A program made the translations under genes and the position numbers. From contig DATFYM010000092.1 of NCBI GenBank assembly GCA_035315065.1, forward strand, positions 1-43,419: DNA of 43,419 nucleotides, written 5' to 3'. Positions within the stretch are counted from its first letter, which is position 1; each line of letters opens with the position of its first letter. This stretch comes from DATFYM01 sp035315065. GTDB taxonomy: Bacteria > Acidobacteriota > Terriglobia > UBA7540. The notes under the pieces are model-generated. The model made no database searches. It was not told the DNA's origin and saw only the letters and a list, made by a program, of their open reading frames with translations. Shown in pieces: positions 1 to 8,526 of this stretch.

Positions 1-1147
1 GCATTTCACACCTCAGAGGTGTAAGTTCCGCTTCCAGAGCCGAAATTTGGTCGAGCCCCAACACGCCAACCGACAGCGCCTTACCAGCCACTACGTTCAT
101 GCCGATATGCGACCCGCCGCAGTTATCGGCGTATTGGGGGTTTCCGATGGTCAAGCCTGATGCGGCGGTGGCATTGGCCGCCAAGGCGTTCAGCAGTTGT
201 TTGCCGCTGCCATCAACAAAGCTAGCGTTGCCGTTGGTGCCGTTCAGGATGATGTTGGCCGCGTTGTTTACGATTTCGCCGCCCAAGCCGTTGCCCACCG
301 CCAGACTCATGGTTGATGCCGCGCCGGTCCCGTCCACGTTGTAGGTGCCGCCCGTGAGCGTGTTGCCGCTGAAGTTGGTGAAGTTCATGGTCACCTGCAG
401 TGTGCCGCCGGCCGTGGCTTCCATGGTGCCGTTATTGGTGAGCGTTCCCACGCAACCGAAGTTGCAATCCCTTGTTAGGGCCAGCGTACTCTTCAGCAGA
501 CCACCGGTGGAGTTTGCGTCGATGGTTCCAGCCGACTCGTTCACCAAGTTCAGACCGTTATCCCCGACAATGCCCTCCCCTTGGATTGTGTTATCGACGT
601 TGGTCAGGGTCGCGCCACTCACAAGCCCTTGGATCAAGGCCAAGTTGTTGGGGTAGCTCGCCGCGTTGCCGGTGGACAGGGTCACCGTACCCCCGCCCAG
701 CAGCGTGACGATGCCCACTTGCATAGACGAATCCTTGAAAAGGGAGCCGCTGCCTCCATTTATCGCGATATTGCCAGCGTTGATAATCTTACTGCCTTTT
801 ACAAAAAAATAGATGCCCAGACCGGTGGTCAGGGTGTTTCCACTGGCAAGTTGCAGATTGGCGAGGGTCGGGGTTGTGTCCAGAGTGACCGTGCTGGTGC
901 CGTCGGTGATACAAACGCTTGTGGAGGAGCTGTTGGGAACTCCCGTTGGGCTCCAGTTTGAGCCATTATTCCAGTTACTGTTGCCGCCATTCCAAGTCGA
1001 CACAGTGCCGCTCAGCGTACATTGGCAAAAAGCTGCCGGCGCCGAAAAACAGGCTACCGCCAGCAGGGCTACGAACGCGCCCACCCAGCGGCTTGCACAC
1101 CCTTCATCGTTTCTTCCGTCATTGGGGACCACGATTGAATTCAACAT
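1..1147 (-). CDS. Secreted beta-helix / autotransporter-like repeat protein (N-terminal part; runs off the left edge)
   Basis: The minus strand is open from an ATG at 1147 to the window edge, about 382 codons with no stop. A strong ribosome site (GGGAGG) sits about 10 bases upstream. Residues about 20-41 form a hydrophobic signal peptide ending near SAPAAFCQ. Next comes a Trp/Gly/Asn-rich module (STWNGGNSNWNNGSNWSP, then GVPN). It is followed by Thr/Gly/Asn-rich beta-helix repeats such as TLTGGTYNVDGTG and GTLTNNGTMEATAGGTLQV. This pattern is typical of exported adhesin-like or autotransporter-associated proteins of Acidobacteria and related groups. The last visible part (GMNVVAGKALSVGVLGLDQ) looks like the start of a different beta-sandwich domain. 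No catalytic motif is visible. The C-terminus, and so any anchor or translocator domain, is outside the window. The role in surface or matrix attachment is inferred. Confidence 0.75.
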   Translation of the reverse strand, partial: MLNSIVVPNDGRNDEGCASRWVGAFVALLAVACFSAPAAFCQCTLSGTVSTWNGGNSNWNNGSNWSPTGVPNSSSTSVCITDGTSTVTLDTTPTLANLQLASGNTLTTGLGIYFFVKGSKIINAGNIAINGGSGSLFKDSSMQVGIVTLLGGGTVTLSTGNAASYPNNLALIQGLVSGATLTNVDNTIQGEGIVGDNGLNLVNESAGTIDANSTGGLLKSTLALTRDCNFGCVGTLTNNGTMEATAGGTLQVTMNFTNFSGNTLTGGTYNVDGTGAASTMSLAVGNGLGGEIVNNAANIILNGTNGNASFVDGSGKQLLNALAANATAASGLTIGNPQYADNCGGSHIGMNVVAGKALSVGVLGLDQISALEAELTPLRCEM

Positions 1148-1563
1148 GAGATTAGAACCTCCCTGCCCGGACACAGATTTTGCAAACCTCACGATCCAGC
1201 GTCATAACGCGCGGCAACTTTACTAAGAAGCACGGCCCTTCCGTCAATGGTTCGCACCTTATTCTTTCCTTGAACGAACCTTAATCCGTTAGCGATTGAG
1301 CCACAGGCGTTTAGGGATATTTGAGCCCACCAGATGCCAGGGACACCGAGACCTAAGGCCGAGACCTAAGGCCCTTGCTAAATCTTGCTTGTGACATTAG
1401 AATGCGTGCGCACCAGCTAGAAGCTACTGAAAAACCGCCCTCTGAGCGGTCTTCGTAGCGGCGCCCTTTAGGGCGGCACCTTGAATTCAATAAGATGCCC
1501 GGCTAAAGCCGGCCTCTACGAGGGCCAAAGGGGTTTCTCAGCAACCTGCGGGGAGTCAGATCA
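1148..1563. other. Divergent intergenic region with small palindromes
   Basis: This gap lies between two divergent genes. No gene is visible. It contains two short palindromic stretches at 1454-1480 and 1497-1522. These are built on GCGCCCTTTAGGGCGGC and CCGGCTAAAGCCGG and resemble dispersed REP-like units. The downstream gene's ribosome site (GGGGAG) is at about 1550-1555. The promoters of both genes should lie here, but I cannot place them convincingly. Confidence 0.5.
1454..1522. repeat. REP-like pair of short palindromes
   Basis: Two adjacent GC-rich palindromes stand here, one around CGCCCTTTAGGGCG and one around CCGGCTAAAGCCGG. They are flanked by GTAGCGGCG and CTCTACGAG words. The GTAGCGGCG word recurs in the larger inverted repeat at 21473-21543 and, as CGCCGCTAC, near 39480. 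This suggests a dispersed family. They lie upstream of the wHTH-TolB gene and could form hairpins in RNA. Confidence 0.45.
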
Positions 1564-3846
1564 ATGTCAACGAGCAGCGACCAAGCGCCCTTCAGAGTCT
1601 CATCCCTTGAGGATCGGCGAGTATTCCGCTTTGGTGCCTTCGAAATGGACTGTGGAGTCCGCGAACTGCGGAAGAACGGCCTGAAGATCAACCTGCCTGG
1701 CCACGCTTTTGATATTCTGACCATGCTGGTTGAACGGGGCGGTGGCAGGGTCCCGCGCCAGGAAATCAGGGAAAGGCTTTGGCCTGCTGAGACTTTTGTT
1801 GATTTTGACAACAGCATCAATACTGCAATCGCCCGCATTCGCGAAACGTTGAGCGACTCTGCGGAGAATCCCCGCTTTGTCGAAACGATCCCGCGAGTCG
1901 GCTATCGCTTCATTGCGCATGTGGAGGCGATCAAGCCGCAACCTGTAAGCACTGGAGAGCCAGATCTTGCCAGCGCAAGCAAGACTCCTGGCGGCGCAGG
2001 CTCAAACACGGTTTCAGCCCAAGGGCAAAGTACCCAGCCGTCCTCGATCACGCCGGGACGATTCGCGATGACTTGGCCTCGCCGAGTCACCTTGGGCCGC
2101 GTTCCGTTGTGGGCGGCAGTAATCACAGCCCTTGGAGGCATCGTCTACGTATTGTCGGGTCAGCCGCCAGCGCCTCAGCTTTCGCACCGAGTCCCCCTCA
2201 CCGAGGACGGCAGGGAAAAAGGGCCCTACGCTGTCGCGGACGCTTCCTGGCTCTATTTCGAGGAAAGGGTTGGCTTTCACGAGCACGGAATACTCGCCAA
2301 AGTGCCTCTCTCCGGCGGACTTATCAGACAGGAGATTCACACCGGATTCAACAATGTTCACTTGCTGGGTATCTCGCCAGACGGGTCGGAGTTGCTGGTG
2401 GCAAAAGTCGAGTCAAACTACCTGGGTGAAAGCCCCATTGATTCGGTCTGGCTTCTGCCAACTTCGGGCGGCTCACCGCACCCACTGGGCGAGGTGGCTA
2501 GCAGGGCCGCTGCGTGGTCGCCCGACGGTCGGCGCATTGCCTACGCGAAAGGAGGCGAGCTGTGGGAGGTGGATGCTGACGGGAGTAATCCTCGCTGGCT
2601 CGCGCCAGCTCGTGTCCAGATCGATAAAGTTTTCTGGTCGCCTGACGGCAAGCTGCTGAGATTTGAAGCCTTTGACCGGCTCAAGACTACTCTGTGGGAA
2701 GTGCACTCGGACGGACGCGGTTTTAGGCAGTGGTTCCCGAGCTTGAGTTCTGAGGGTTTTGGTATTCTCCTGCTGGGCTGGACGCCGGATGGGGGGCGCT
2801 TTCTTGTCAGGCGAGGGGACGCGACGACGTGGTTGTTACCGGAGAAACCAGGTTTTTTCGCAAGGGTGAGCAGCAAGCCAATCCAATTCCCTTCGGGCCA
2901 AGGTTACCTGGCCTCAATCTCCCATGATGGGAAGAAGGGTTACGTGATTGAGAGCGGCACACCGCGGTACGAGTTTGTGACCCTCGACCCGCAAGTAAAG
3001 GTTGTGGTCCAAATGACGGACTTCCCAGGTGTCTCTGCGCTAGACCCAGCCTTCTCGCGTGACGGCAAGTGGATTGCCTACTCGAAGAGCGACACCAGAC
3101 AACTCTGGCGGAGCCGGGCCGACGGGACAGACCCTCCTCGGCAATTGACGTTCGATCGCTTTGAAGGCCACCTCCCGGCGTGGTCGCCCGACGGCAAGGA
3201 GATTGCGTTCACGGGCGGCAAGCCCCTCGGGCCGACTCGAATCTACTTGATATCGCGGGACGGTGGGATCCCGAAGCTGCTTGTGCCCGATAATTTGTGG
3301 CCACTTGACCCGCAAGCCCCGGACGGGTGGCAAGGCGCGCCGACCTGGTCGCCGGATGGTACCCAGATCGCCTTTGGGGAAAACGGCAACCAATTCCCAA
3401 TACCGTTAACCTGCGCCATCCATGTCTACGATCTTCACACTCAACGGCTCTCAACGCTTCCTGGTTCGGACGGGTTGTGGACGGCGCGCTGGTCGCCGGA
3501 CGGCCGCTACCTGGCGGCGACAACTGGCGACAACGAGAAGCTGGTGCTCTACGACTTCAAAACGCGGAAGTGGTCGCAACTGGACGACGGTTTCATCGGC
3601 GATAATCCTGCCTGGTCGCACGACGGGAACTACCTCTACTACATGAAGCCCTACGCTGACCCTCCTGCCATGCTCCGAATACGCGTGCCCGGCGGCAAGC
3701 GCGAACGCGTCGCTGACTTGAGCGTGCTCGCGCAGCACCCAGGGACCTTCACGAAGTGGAGCAGCCTGACTCCGACGGGCGCGATCCTGCTGATCAACCA
3801 CGACGCTAACGAAGAGATCTACGCCTACGACCTGAAACTGCCGTGA
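1564..3846 (+). CDS. CadC/ToxR-type winged-helix regulator fused to a TolB-like beta-propeller
   Basis: A 760-aa membrane-anchored regulator. Residues about 20-119 form an OmpR/CadC-type winged helix. Visible elements are FGAFEMDCGVRELRKNG, the WP-x-ETFVDFDNSINTAI recognition region and the closing ETIPRVGYRF motif. A low-complexity linker follows. A single membrane segment lies at about 180-197 (PLWAAVITALGGIVYVL). The rest carries at least eight TolB/PD40 repeats of the type WSPDGKEIAF, giving an extracytoplasmic propeller. This architecture is common and multi-copy in Acidobacteria. It is thought to sense something outside through the propeller and bind DNA inside, but the ligand is unknown. 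The ATG is chosen because GGGGAG lies 8 bases upstream and the winged helix begins shortly after it. The target genes are not evident. Neighbours on both sides are on the other strand or unrelated. Confidence 0.85.
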   Translation: MSTSSDQAPFRVSSLEDRRVFRFGAFEMDCGVRELRKNGLKINLPGHAFDILTMLVERGGGRVPRQEIRERLWPAETFVDFDNSINTAIARIRETLSDSAENPRFVETIPRVGYRFIAHVEAIKPQPVSTGEPDLASASKTPGGAGSNTVSAQGQSTQPSSITPGRFAMTWPRRVTLGRVPLWAAVITALGGIVYVLSGQPPAPQLSHRVPLTEDGREKGPYAVADASWLYFEERVGFHEHGILAKVPLSGGLIRQEIHTGFNNVHLLGISPDGSELLVAKVESNYLGESPIDSVWLLPTSGGSPHPLGEVASRAAAWSPDGRRIAYAKGGELWEVDADGSNPRWLAPARVQIDKVFWSPDGKLLRFEAFDRLKTTLWEVHSDGRGFRQWFPSLSSEGFGILLLGWTPDGGRFLVRRGDATTWLLPEKPGFFARVSSKPIQFPSGQGYLASISHDGKKGYVIESGTPRYEFVTLDPQVKVVVQMTDFPGVSALDPAFSRDGKWIAYSKSDTRQLWRSRADGTDPPRQLTFDRFEGHLPAWSPDGKEIAFTGGKPLGPTRIYLISRDGGIPKLLVPDNLWPLDPQAPDGWQGAPTWSPDGTQIAFGENGNQFPIPLTCAIHVYDLHTQRLSTLPGSDGLWTARWSPDGRYLAATTGDNEKLVLYDFKTRKWSQLDDGFIGDNPAWSHDGNYLYYMKPYADPPAMLRIRVPGGKRERVADLSVLAQHPGTFTKWSSLTPTGAILLINHDANEEIYAYDLKLP

Positions 3847-4013
3847 CAAGGGAGGGGACAGGGTCGCTTCACCTTCTGAGTCTTTGGCTGTTCGCGCCGG
3901 GCTGTGGCTATCTCGGCGTCAATCTGACGCATCGTCAGCTTGTCGGTGCCCCGGCGCTTAGAGGAGGTTTGGATGTCCTTCAACCAATGCGGGGGTCGGG
4001 CAACGCTATCCAT
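3825..4013 (-). pseudogene. Antitoxin-like C-terminal remnant
   Basis: A 62-aa minus-strand frame overlaps the 3' end of the wHTH-TolB gene. It contains KRRGTDKLTMRQIDAEI followed by a basic tail (ATARREQ). From memory, this resembles the C-terminal signature of small bacterial antitoxins (x-R-x-G-T-x-K-L-T-x-x-x-I-x-x-E-I). The usual N-terminal DNA-binding part is missing and no partner toxin follows, so I call it a decayed remnant. It lies 53 bases downstream of the DUF2283-like gene on the same strand. Chance similarity is possible. Confidence 0.35.
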
Positions 4014-4066
4014 TTGCAAGAGCGGTCTGTCAGCTTCTACAGGCCGCTTGACAAGCTGTTGACGCC

Positions 4067-4396
4067 CTACGCGCAGACAGCATGAGCTCGGGTTCCAGTG
4101 TCCAAACCAGCGCGCACCGCATCCACAAGTAACTGGATTCCCATTTTCACTGACCATATGCCGAATTTCCACATCAAGCGTCGCTTGAAAGAGGAATACT
4201 CGTGGATCGTCAGGCCGAGCAGCACCGTCCTTGTTCGATCGATCCGCGCGAGCACCTGTCCTTCTGGAAAGCCGATCTGCCCTCCAATGTCTACGACTTC
4301 AATATCCGCATCCTTGGAGGGAAAGGAAACGTCTGCATACATGACGTCCGTGTGGGCCTCATGCTCAAGGGTCACTCTTATTTCTCTCGTTTCCAT
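4067..4396 (-). CDS. DUF2283-like small protein (putative antitoxin-type partner)
   Basis: A 109-aa protein. Its first 75 residues follow the DUF2283 pattern. There is a beta-strand with an acidic turn (LEHEAHTDVMYADVSF), an acidic connector (ADIEVVDIGGQIGF) and a final strand ending in LGLTIHEYSSF. In the family this corresponds to YDxEADxLYI ... VGIEILxxS. The C-terminal 35 residues do not fit the family. A GAAGGGA ribosome site is 8 bases before the ATG. Its first 19 bases overlap the end of the upstream gene (4378-4725), which points to coupled translation. DUF2283 proteins often sit next to DUF4258-type proteins in toxin-antitoxin-like pairs. Function here is inferred from that pairing. 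Confidence 0.5.
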   Translation of the reverse strand: METREIRVTLEHEAHTDVMYADVSFPSKDADIEVVDIGGQIGFPEGQVLARIDRTRTVLLGLTIHEYSSFKRRLMWKFGIWSVKMGIQLLVDAVRAGLDTGTRAHAVCA

Positions 4397-4725
4397 AAAT
4401 TACGTCCCTTCGGAATCTCATCTACGCCGTAGAACGTAACGATGAGGTCTTTCCCAAGTAGCCATCTCCTTTTTACGTTGACCTGAAGATACTTGTGCCC
4501 CCCGCTCGGTATATCGTAAATGGCTTGTTCGGATTTGGCTCCGGGATTCTCGATAACAGCAATAGGATTTGAAAGCTCCCTCTTGATCGAATCGACCAAG
4601 AGAACTTCGTCGAAGTGAAACCTCGCCACATGGTTCTTGATCGTGGACTTCAGTAGAAATACTTCTCGCCCATTCCGATCTTTGGCCGAGAAGGCGACAT
4701 CTCTTTTCCTTATGATGCCCTTCAC
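4378..4725 (-). CDS. DUF4258-like small protein (putative toxin-type partner)
   Basis: A 115-aa protein with a GTG start at 4725. The segment from about residue 31 reads NHVARFHFDEVLLVDSIKR, followed by NPIAVIENPG and later LQVNVKRR and LIVTFYGVDEI. This matches the layout of DUF4258 proteins: an H-x-x-x-R helix, then NPxxVxEDxG, then a YLxV strand and a VTxY strand. DUF4258 has a compact RelE/barnase-like fold and is often encoded beside DUF2283. The 19-base overlap with the next gene supports a two-gene operon. I see no good Shine-Dalgarno, so the exact start is uncertain. Toxin activity is not demonstrated by the sequence. Confidence 0.45.
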   Translation of the reverse strand: MKGIIRKRDVAFSAKDRNGREVFLLKSTIKNHVARFHFDEVLLVDSIKRELSNPIAVIENPGAKSEQAIYDIPSGGHKYLQVNVKRRWLLGKDLIVTFYGVDEIPKGRNLWKREK

Positions 4726-5257
4726 CGAATATCATACTACCGATGTCAATCAAAACCTATGATGTAAGCGCCAACAAGCTAGATGCTCTGAACGCCGGAA
4801 TGGTGGCATCCTTACCCCGGTGGGAACCTCGCGCCCTTGGTGTTTGGTGGTGACCCGAAGGTTGAGAAATGCCGATGGCGCCAGTTTCCGGATGGGTGCA
4901 AAGAGCTCGGAAGCAGCTCGGAAGTCCAGCGTTTCCGATCTCAATTCCGGGATGGGCTGTTCGTCAGTTGGCCAAACCGACGCATCTCTCCGATTTGGGC
5001 GGCGTCGGCACGGCGATTCGTTGACCTGACCCTAACGAAGACGCCCGCCTCCGGCCCGAGGCGCTCAAGGTAGTGGGGAGCGCTGCGCTCGGGTAAACCT
5101 GAACCGCTCTTGGCTCACACTGCGTGACCAAGATCACAGACACGCCCACCGAACCCAAGCAGACTGGCGAAGGAAGAAACGATGAATGATGAACAGAAGA
5201 CCGTTCACTTCCTGTTTCTCCCCTTCATTCCTTACCATTCATCCGAGAAGGAGTTGA
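4726..5257. other. Gene-free stretch before the gluconate dehydrogenase subunit 3 gene
   Basis: No convincing gene is seen in any frame. The end (about 5181-5244) holds a short 7-bp repeat (GATGAAT/GATGAAC) and a loosely inverted partner (TTCATTC ... TTCATCC). This is another small member of the heptamer class described elsewhere in the window. The promoter for the gene at 5258 probably lies here. Confidence 0.4.
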
Positions 5258-5812
5258 ATGACCTCGAAGCTCAGCCGTCGCCGATTCGTGCAGGCAGCGT
5301 TGGCTGCGGCGGCCGCCGGGTCCGGCGTCGCTTGCCGCTCCACCCGCAGCCCCTGGCGGTTTCTCACCGTGGACGAAGCTCGAACCTTGGCGGCGATGTG
5401 CGACCAGATTATCCCTCCGGATCAGGACCCGGGCGCGGGCTGGGCGGGCGTGGTGAACTACATCGACCGCCAGCTTTGCGGCCCCTTTAAGCATCTGCGC
5501 CCAACTTATCGGCAGGGAATTGCTTTGGTGGACGCGAGCGGCCGGGCGTACTACGGCGCGAGCTTTGTGGATTTGACCTCGGCCCAGCAGGTGGAGCTTT
5601 TGACGCGGATGGAACAGGGCAAGGCTCCGCCTGAGGTCTGGAAGGAGGCGTCTTCGACGGCGTTTTTTGGGCTATTAGTGGAGCACACGATGCAGGGTTT
5701 CTATGGTGATCCTCGCCACGGCGGCAACCGTGACGCGGCAAGCTGGAAGATGCTGGGCGTTCCGTACCCGCCGATTCGCGGGCGTCTGAAGTATGACCTT
5801 ACCAAGGGGTAG
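5258..5812 (+). CDS. Gluconate 2-dehydrogenase subunit 3 family protein (Tat-exported)
   Basis: A 184-aa protein and the small partner of a membrane-associated GMC-type FAD dehydrogenase that oxidises sugars or polyols in the periplasm. Residues 6-10 are a twin-arginine motif (SRRRF), then an Ala-rich hydrophobic stretch and a Cys at residue 26 (SGVAC), so it may also be a lipoprotein. The body shows family features: FLTVDEARTLAAMCDQIIPP, the DQDPGAGWAGVVNYIDRQL region and a C-terminal GFYGDPRHGGNRDAASWKMLG. The start is set by GAAGGAG 6 bases upstream. In most genomes the next gene is the GMC subunit. Here that gene begins only at 8766, about 2.95 kb on, with two HTH genes and repeats in between. 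The substrate is unknown. Confidence 0.88.
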   Translation: MTSKLSRRRFVQAALAAAAAGSGVACRSTRSPWRFLTVDEARTLAAMCDQIIPPDQDPGAGWAGVVNYIDRQLCGPFKHLRPTYRQGIALVDASGRAYYGASFVDLTSAQQVELLTRMEQGKAPPEVWKEASSTAFFGLLVEHTMQGFYGDPRHGGNRDAASWKMLGVPYPPIRGRLKYDLTKG

Positions 5813-6687
5813 GGCTGTCCGTCGTCCGTGGCTGCAACTAGCCAACCGCCACTAGCCTCGGGTTTTTAGGTCCGGTGTTATTTGGTTATTGACAAAAACT
5901 AACAAGTTTTGCATGCTTGTGTTTGGATGGCTGAGAGCGGACCAAATTGAGGCAAGTGACGTTATCTGGTGGGAGCGTCGTGTGTCGGAGGTTCGTGGAT
6001 GAGTCAGCCCCGCGGAGCGGGCGAAATAATGCAGCCCACGGCGTGAGTTCCCTTACCCACCTCCACTCTCCCGCCCGCGCGGGAGAGCAGTGCCTAAGGC
6101 GGGGTGAGGGCTCTCTGACCCACGGCTGTGCTCTGGGCTACTATCTTTCGCCCCTGACGGGGCTTTTGGGTGGTAGGGACTTGTGGCACTGGAGAAGCGC
6201 GGGCGCCGGCCAGTGCAATCAGGAGAAAGGAGAAGAGTTGGAGAATTGAACATCTGAGGCACGGAGACACAGCGCGGCGTGGCCGCAAGTGAAAGTCAAA
6301 ATGCAAGGGTCGGCCTTTCAAGCTGGGCGACCAGCACTGTACGGACGCGACCCCTCACCCGTCCCGCGCCGGCTGGTGAAAGCGCCGGACGCGGCCCCCA
6401 AGCAGGGCCGGGGCCCCCTCCCTCTCCCCTCGGAGAGGGCCAGGACTCGCACCCATCGTCCCGCCATGCATGCTCAATATGAAGGAACATCCCACGATAT
6501 TGATGAAAACAAAGGATCGTAAAATCAGCGGTGGGAACATCCCACGATGTTGATGAAAACACAGCCACTTATTTTTTTTGCTATCCCACGATGTTATTGA
6601 AAATAAATAAGTTGTATCGCGGGAGCAAGGCGCTAACGGCATCACAGAATTGAAGATTGGACGGGTCGGGCTGGAAATGGAGGAACA
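5813..6687. other. Repeat-rich gap after subunit 3 (left part of the inserted region)
   Basis: No gene is visible in 875 bases. It holds several GC-rich palindromes: CTCCCGCCCGCGCGGGAG at about 6067-6084, a terminator-like CGCCCCTGACGGGGCTTTT at about 6149-6167, and CTCTCCCCTCGGAGAGG near 6422. These are followed by the two-box repeats at 6485-6612. A poor promoter-like TTGACA lies at 5889-5894. The leader just before 6688 (GACGGGTCGGGCTGGAAATG) is similar to the leader of the second HTH gene, so the duplication includes upstream DNA. Confidence 0.5.
6485..6612. repeat. Two-box repeat, left flank (three boxes)
   Basis: The word CCCACGAT followed by (A/G)TTGATGAAAAC occurs at 6491 and 6541, and a worn copy (CCCACGATGTTATTGAAAAT) at 6585. 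Spacing is 50 then 44 bases. Between the first two lies AAAGGATCG then GCGG then GGAAC. The same internal words in the same order occur in the three right-flank copies, where the outer box is instead CGAAGCCACC. An AT-rich stretch follows. Confidence 0.65.
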
Positions 6688-7365
6688 TTGAAGGTAACTT
6701 GCGCTTGTGGGAGGGTTGGCTCGCCGGAACAGCTTGGGTCCACAAGGCACCAGGCTTCCGTGCTTCACCAACACAGCCGCCGCATCAAGGCGCTCTTGGA
6801 TCAGGAGTGCGTGCCATTTGCCGAGGTCGGACGGCGCTTGGGCGTTACCCGCGAACAGGTGAGGCAGATTGCCGAACTTCTCGGCTACCCCCCAGGCCGC
6901 TGGCGGGAGAAAACGTGTAAAGGCCAGCCGGCGCAACCACCGTCCAAGGTGCCGCTGCTGGCGAAACTGCAACAGGATTGTCCGTATCCAGTGGTGCTCA
7001 CACACGGTGCGCTGTGGCGACGCCGCGTGTCCATTCTCGGCCACATTTGCTACGTCAGCAAGGCCTTCATTCGCCCATTTCATTACATTCGGGTCGTTAC
7101 AAGAGGGTCTGCAAACTTGCCCAAACTCACATCACTCTCGGGTACCGACTTTGTCCTGTCCAAGCTGCCAGGGAAGGGTTGGTTGGTGATACCGCGCGTA
7201 AGGTGCAAGCGCACGACGTTCGACCTGCGGAAGAAGGAAAGGGCAAGCCGGCAGGGCGAGCGTTGGGATTTGACTCAGGCGTTGAACGCGTGGCATCTGT
7301 TCAGGAAGGTCCCTTCCTGGAAGGCCGCGGGAAACCAGGAAATAGAGCAACAAGCTGTGGCATAG
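6688..7365 (+). CDS. HTH protein, first copy of a tandem paralogous pair
   Basis: A 225-aa protein of unknown family. It begins with TTG at 6688, set by GGAGG 5 bases upstream and by alignment with the ATG of the second copy, where the surrounding bases match. Residues 1-10 hold a Cys pair (TCACG). Residues about 40-68 form a helix-turn-helix of the sigma-70 region 4 type (FAEVGRRLGVTREQVRQI). A conserved middle block reads PLLAKLQQDCPYPVV, then RRVSILGHICYVSKA. A C-terminal block reads GTDFVLSKLPGKGWLVIPR. That last block recalls a strand pair found in some PD-(D/E)XK nucleases, but I cannot see the catalytic residues, so no enzyme function is claimed. It is a probable DNA-binding protein, possibly acting on the flanking repeats (speculative). 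Confidence 0.7.
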   Translation: MKVTCACGRVGSPEQLGSTRHQASVLHQHSRRIKALLDQECVPFAEVGRRLGVTREQVRQIAELLGYPPGRWREKTCKGQPAQPPSKVPLLAKLQQDCPYPVVLTHGALWRRRVSILGHICYVSKAFIRPFHYIRVVTRGSANLPKLTSLSGTDFVLSKLPGKGWLVIPRVRCKRTTFDLRKKERASRQGERWDLTQALNAWHLFRKVPSWKAAGNQEIEQQAVA

Positions 7366-7418
7366 CAGCGGCGTCGTCGGTACCGAGATTGGGGGGCGGG
7401 GCTGGAGATGGAGGAAGA

Positions 7419-8123
7419 ATGAAGGAGCTGTTGACTTGCACCTGCGGGAAAGTTGGTACCGTCCGACAGCTTGCGTGCATCCGGCACAAGGCTTCCGTGC
7501 TGCACCAGCACAGCCGTCACATCAGGGTTTTATTGGACAAGGCGTGCGTGCCTTTTGCCGAGATCGGGCGGCGCCTGGGCGTTACCCGCGAACAGGCGAG
7601 ACTGATGGCACAATACCTCGGCTACCCCACCGGTCGCTCGCGGGAGAGAACGTGTAACATCAACCTACTGCCGCAGCTAGCGGCGAAGAAGCCGCTACTG
7701 GCGAAACTGGAACAGGATTGCCCGTTCCCTGTGGTCTTTCTGCAACGCCTGCGGAAACCCGGGCTGTGGTGCCGGCGCGTGTCCATTCTCGACCACATCT
7801 GCTTCGTTGCCAAGGCCTCCTTTTTTAAATCGCATTACGTCCGCGTGCTCGGAAGTCTGCGCACCAGCAGCACGCCCGAGCCGAAGTCACTCTTGGGGAC
7901 GGAGTTTGTTCTGTGCAGTCTGCCGGTGGACGGCTGGTTGGTGATACCGCGTGCACACTATCGGCTGGCGGTCTTCAGACGGTGGACCAAGGGGGTGACA
8001 AGTGGATGGACCGGGCCTTGGGACGTGAGTACGGCATTGAACGGGTGGCATTTGATCGAGGGGGCAGGGGGCAGTCGGCAGTCGGTCGTCGACGGGTCGG
8101 GAAAGCTGATGGCTGACGGCTGA
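7419..8123 (+). CDS. HTH protein, second copy of the tandem pair
   Basis: A 234-aa paralogue of the preceding gene, similar along its whole length (roughly half the residues identical by eye). Shared blocks are TCxCGxVG at the start, ASVLHQHSR, the HTH FAEIGRRLGVTREQ, PLLAKLxQDCPxPVV, RRVSILxHIC(Y/F)V, and GWLVIPR. A longer reading frame extends upstream to 6978. I chose ATG 7419 because GGAGG lies just before it and the first copy begins at the equivalent base. The C-terminal 17 residues come from repeat DNA (from about 8079), so the original stop may have been lost. The two copies are 53 bases apart and probably co-transcribed. Function unknown. Confidence 0.7.
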   Translation: MKELLTCTCGKVGTVRQLACIRHKASVLHQHSRHIRVLLDKACVPFAEIGRRLGVTREQARLMAQYLGYPTGRSRERTCNINLLPQLAAKKPLLAKLEQDCPFPVVFLQRLRKPGLWCRRVSILDHICFVAKASFFKSHYVRVLGSLRTSSTPEPKSLLGTEFVLCSLPVDGWLVIPRAHYRLAVFRRWTKGVTSGWTGPWDVSTALNGWHLIEGAGGSRQSVVDGSGKLMADG

Positions 8124-8212
8124 AAGCTGAGAGCCTTTTGAAAAAACGAAGCCACCGATTTGATTGATAACAAAGGATCGGCATAAGCGGAAATGAGGAA
8201 CGAAGCCACGGT
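8079..8212. repeat. Two-box repeat, right flank copy 1
   Basis: The unit begins with a heptamer block (GCTGATG/GCTGACG/GCTGAAA/GCTGAGA, 8105-8134). A pair of CGAAGCCAC boxes follows at 8147 and 8201, exactly 54 bases apart. They enclose GATTTGATTGATAACAAAGG, ATCGGCATAAGCGG and AATGAGGAA. The first part overlaps the 3' end of the second HTH gene. Confidence 0.75.
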
Positions 8213-8279
8213 GGAAAGCAGTAGGCAGTCGGCAGAAGGCAGTAGGCGGTCATCAGAGCGGACGGCCTGTTGAAATCGA

Positions 8280-8412
8280 CAGTCGGTCGTCGACGGGTCG
8301 GGGAAAGCTGATGGCTGACGGCTGAAAGCTGAGAGCTTTTCAGAAAACGAAGCCACCGATTTGATTGATAACAAAGGATCGGACCTTGCGAAAATGAGGA
8401 ACGAAGCCACCG
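8280..8412. repeat. Two-box repeat, right flank copy 2
   Basis: Nearly the same as copy 1, including the upstream CAGTCGGTCGTCGACGGGTC and the heptamer block. The boxes are at 8348 and 8402, again 54 bases apart. The middle differs slightly (GGACCTTGCGAAAATGAGG). Confidence 0.75.
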
Positions 8413-8526
8413 TTTTGGGGGTCAGAAGGATTCAGAGGCCCGTAGGCCAAGAGAAGGGAACGGCAAAAGGCAAATGGCAAGGGGCAAATGGCAAAGTGAG
8501 GAACAACATGCGCCTCGGGCGATCTG

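Noticed and set aside
705..745. Suspected frameshift in the autotransporter-like gene
   Set aside because: Careful reading of the reverse complement (CCCTTTTCAAGG) keeps a single open frame from 1147 to the left edge.
5182..5490. 102-codon frame overlapping the start of the subunit 3 gene
   Set aside because: It begins in heptamer DNA and is out of frame with the clear Tat-signal gene at 5258.
5889..5917. TTGACA with CATGCT as a promoter
   Set aside because: The -10 is poor and the next gene is almost 800 bases away.
6355..7083. Minus-strand frame (242 codons) across the repeats and the first HTH gene
   Set aside because: Half is translated repeat DNA and half is antisense to the HTH gene, which has a paralogue confirming its own frame.
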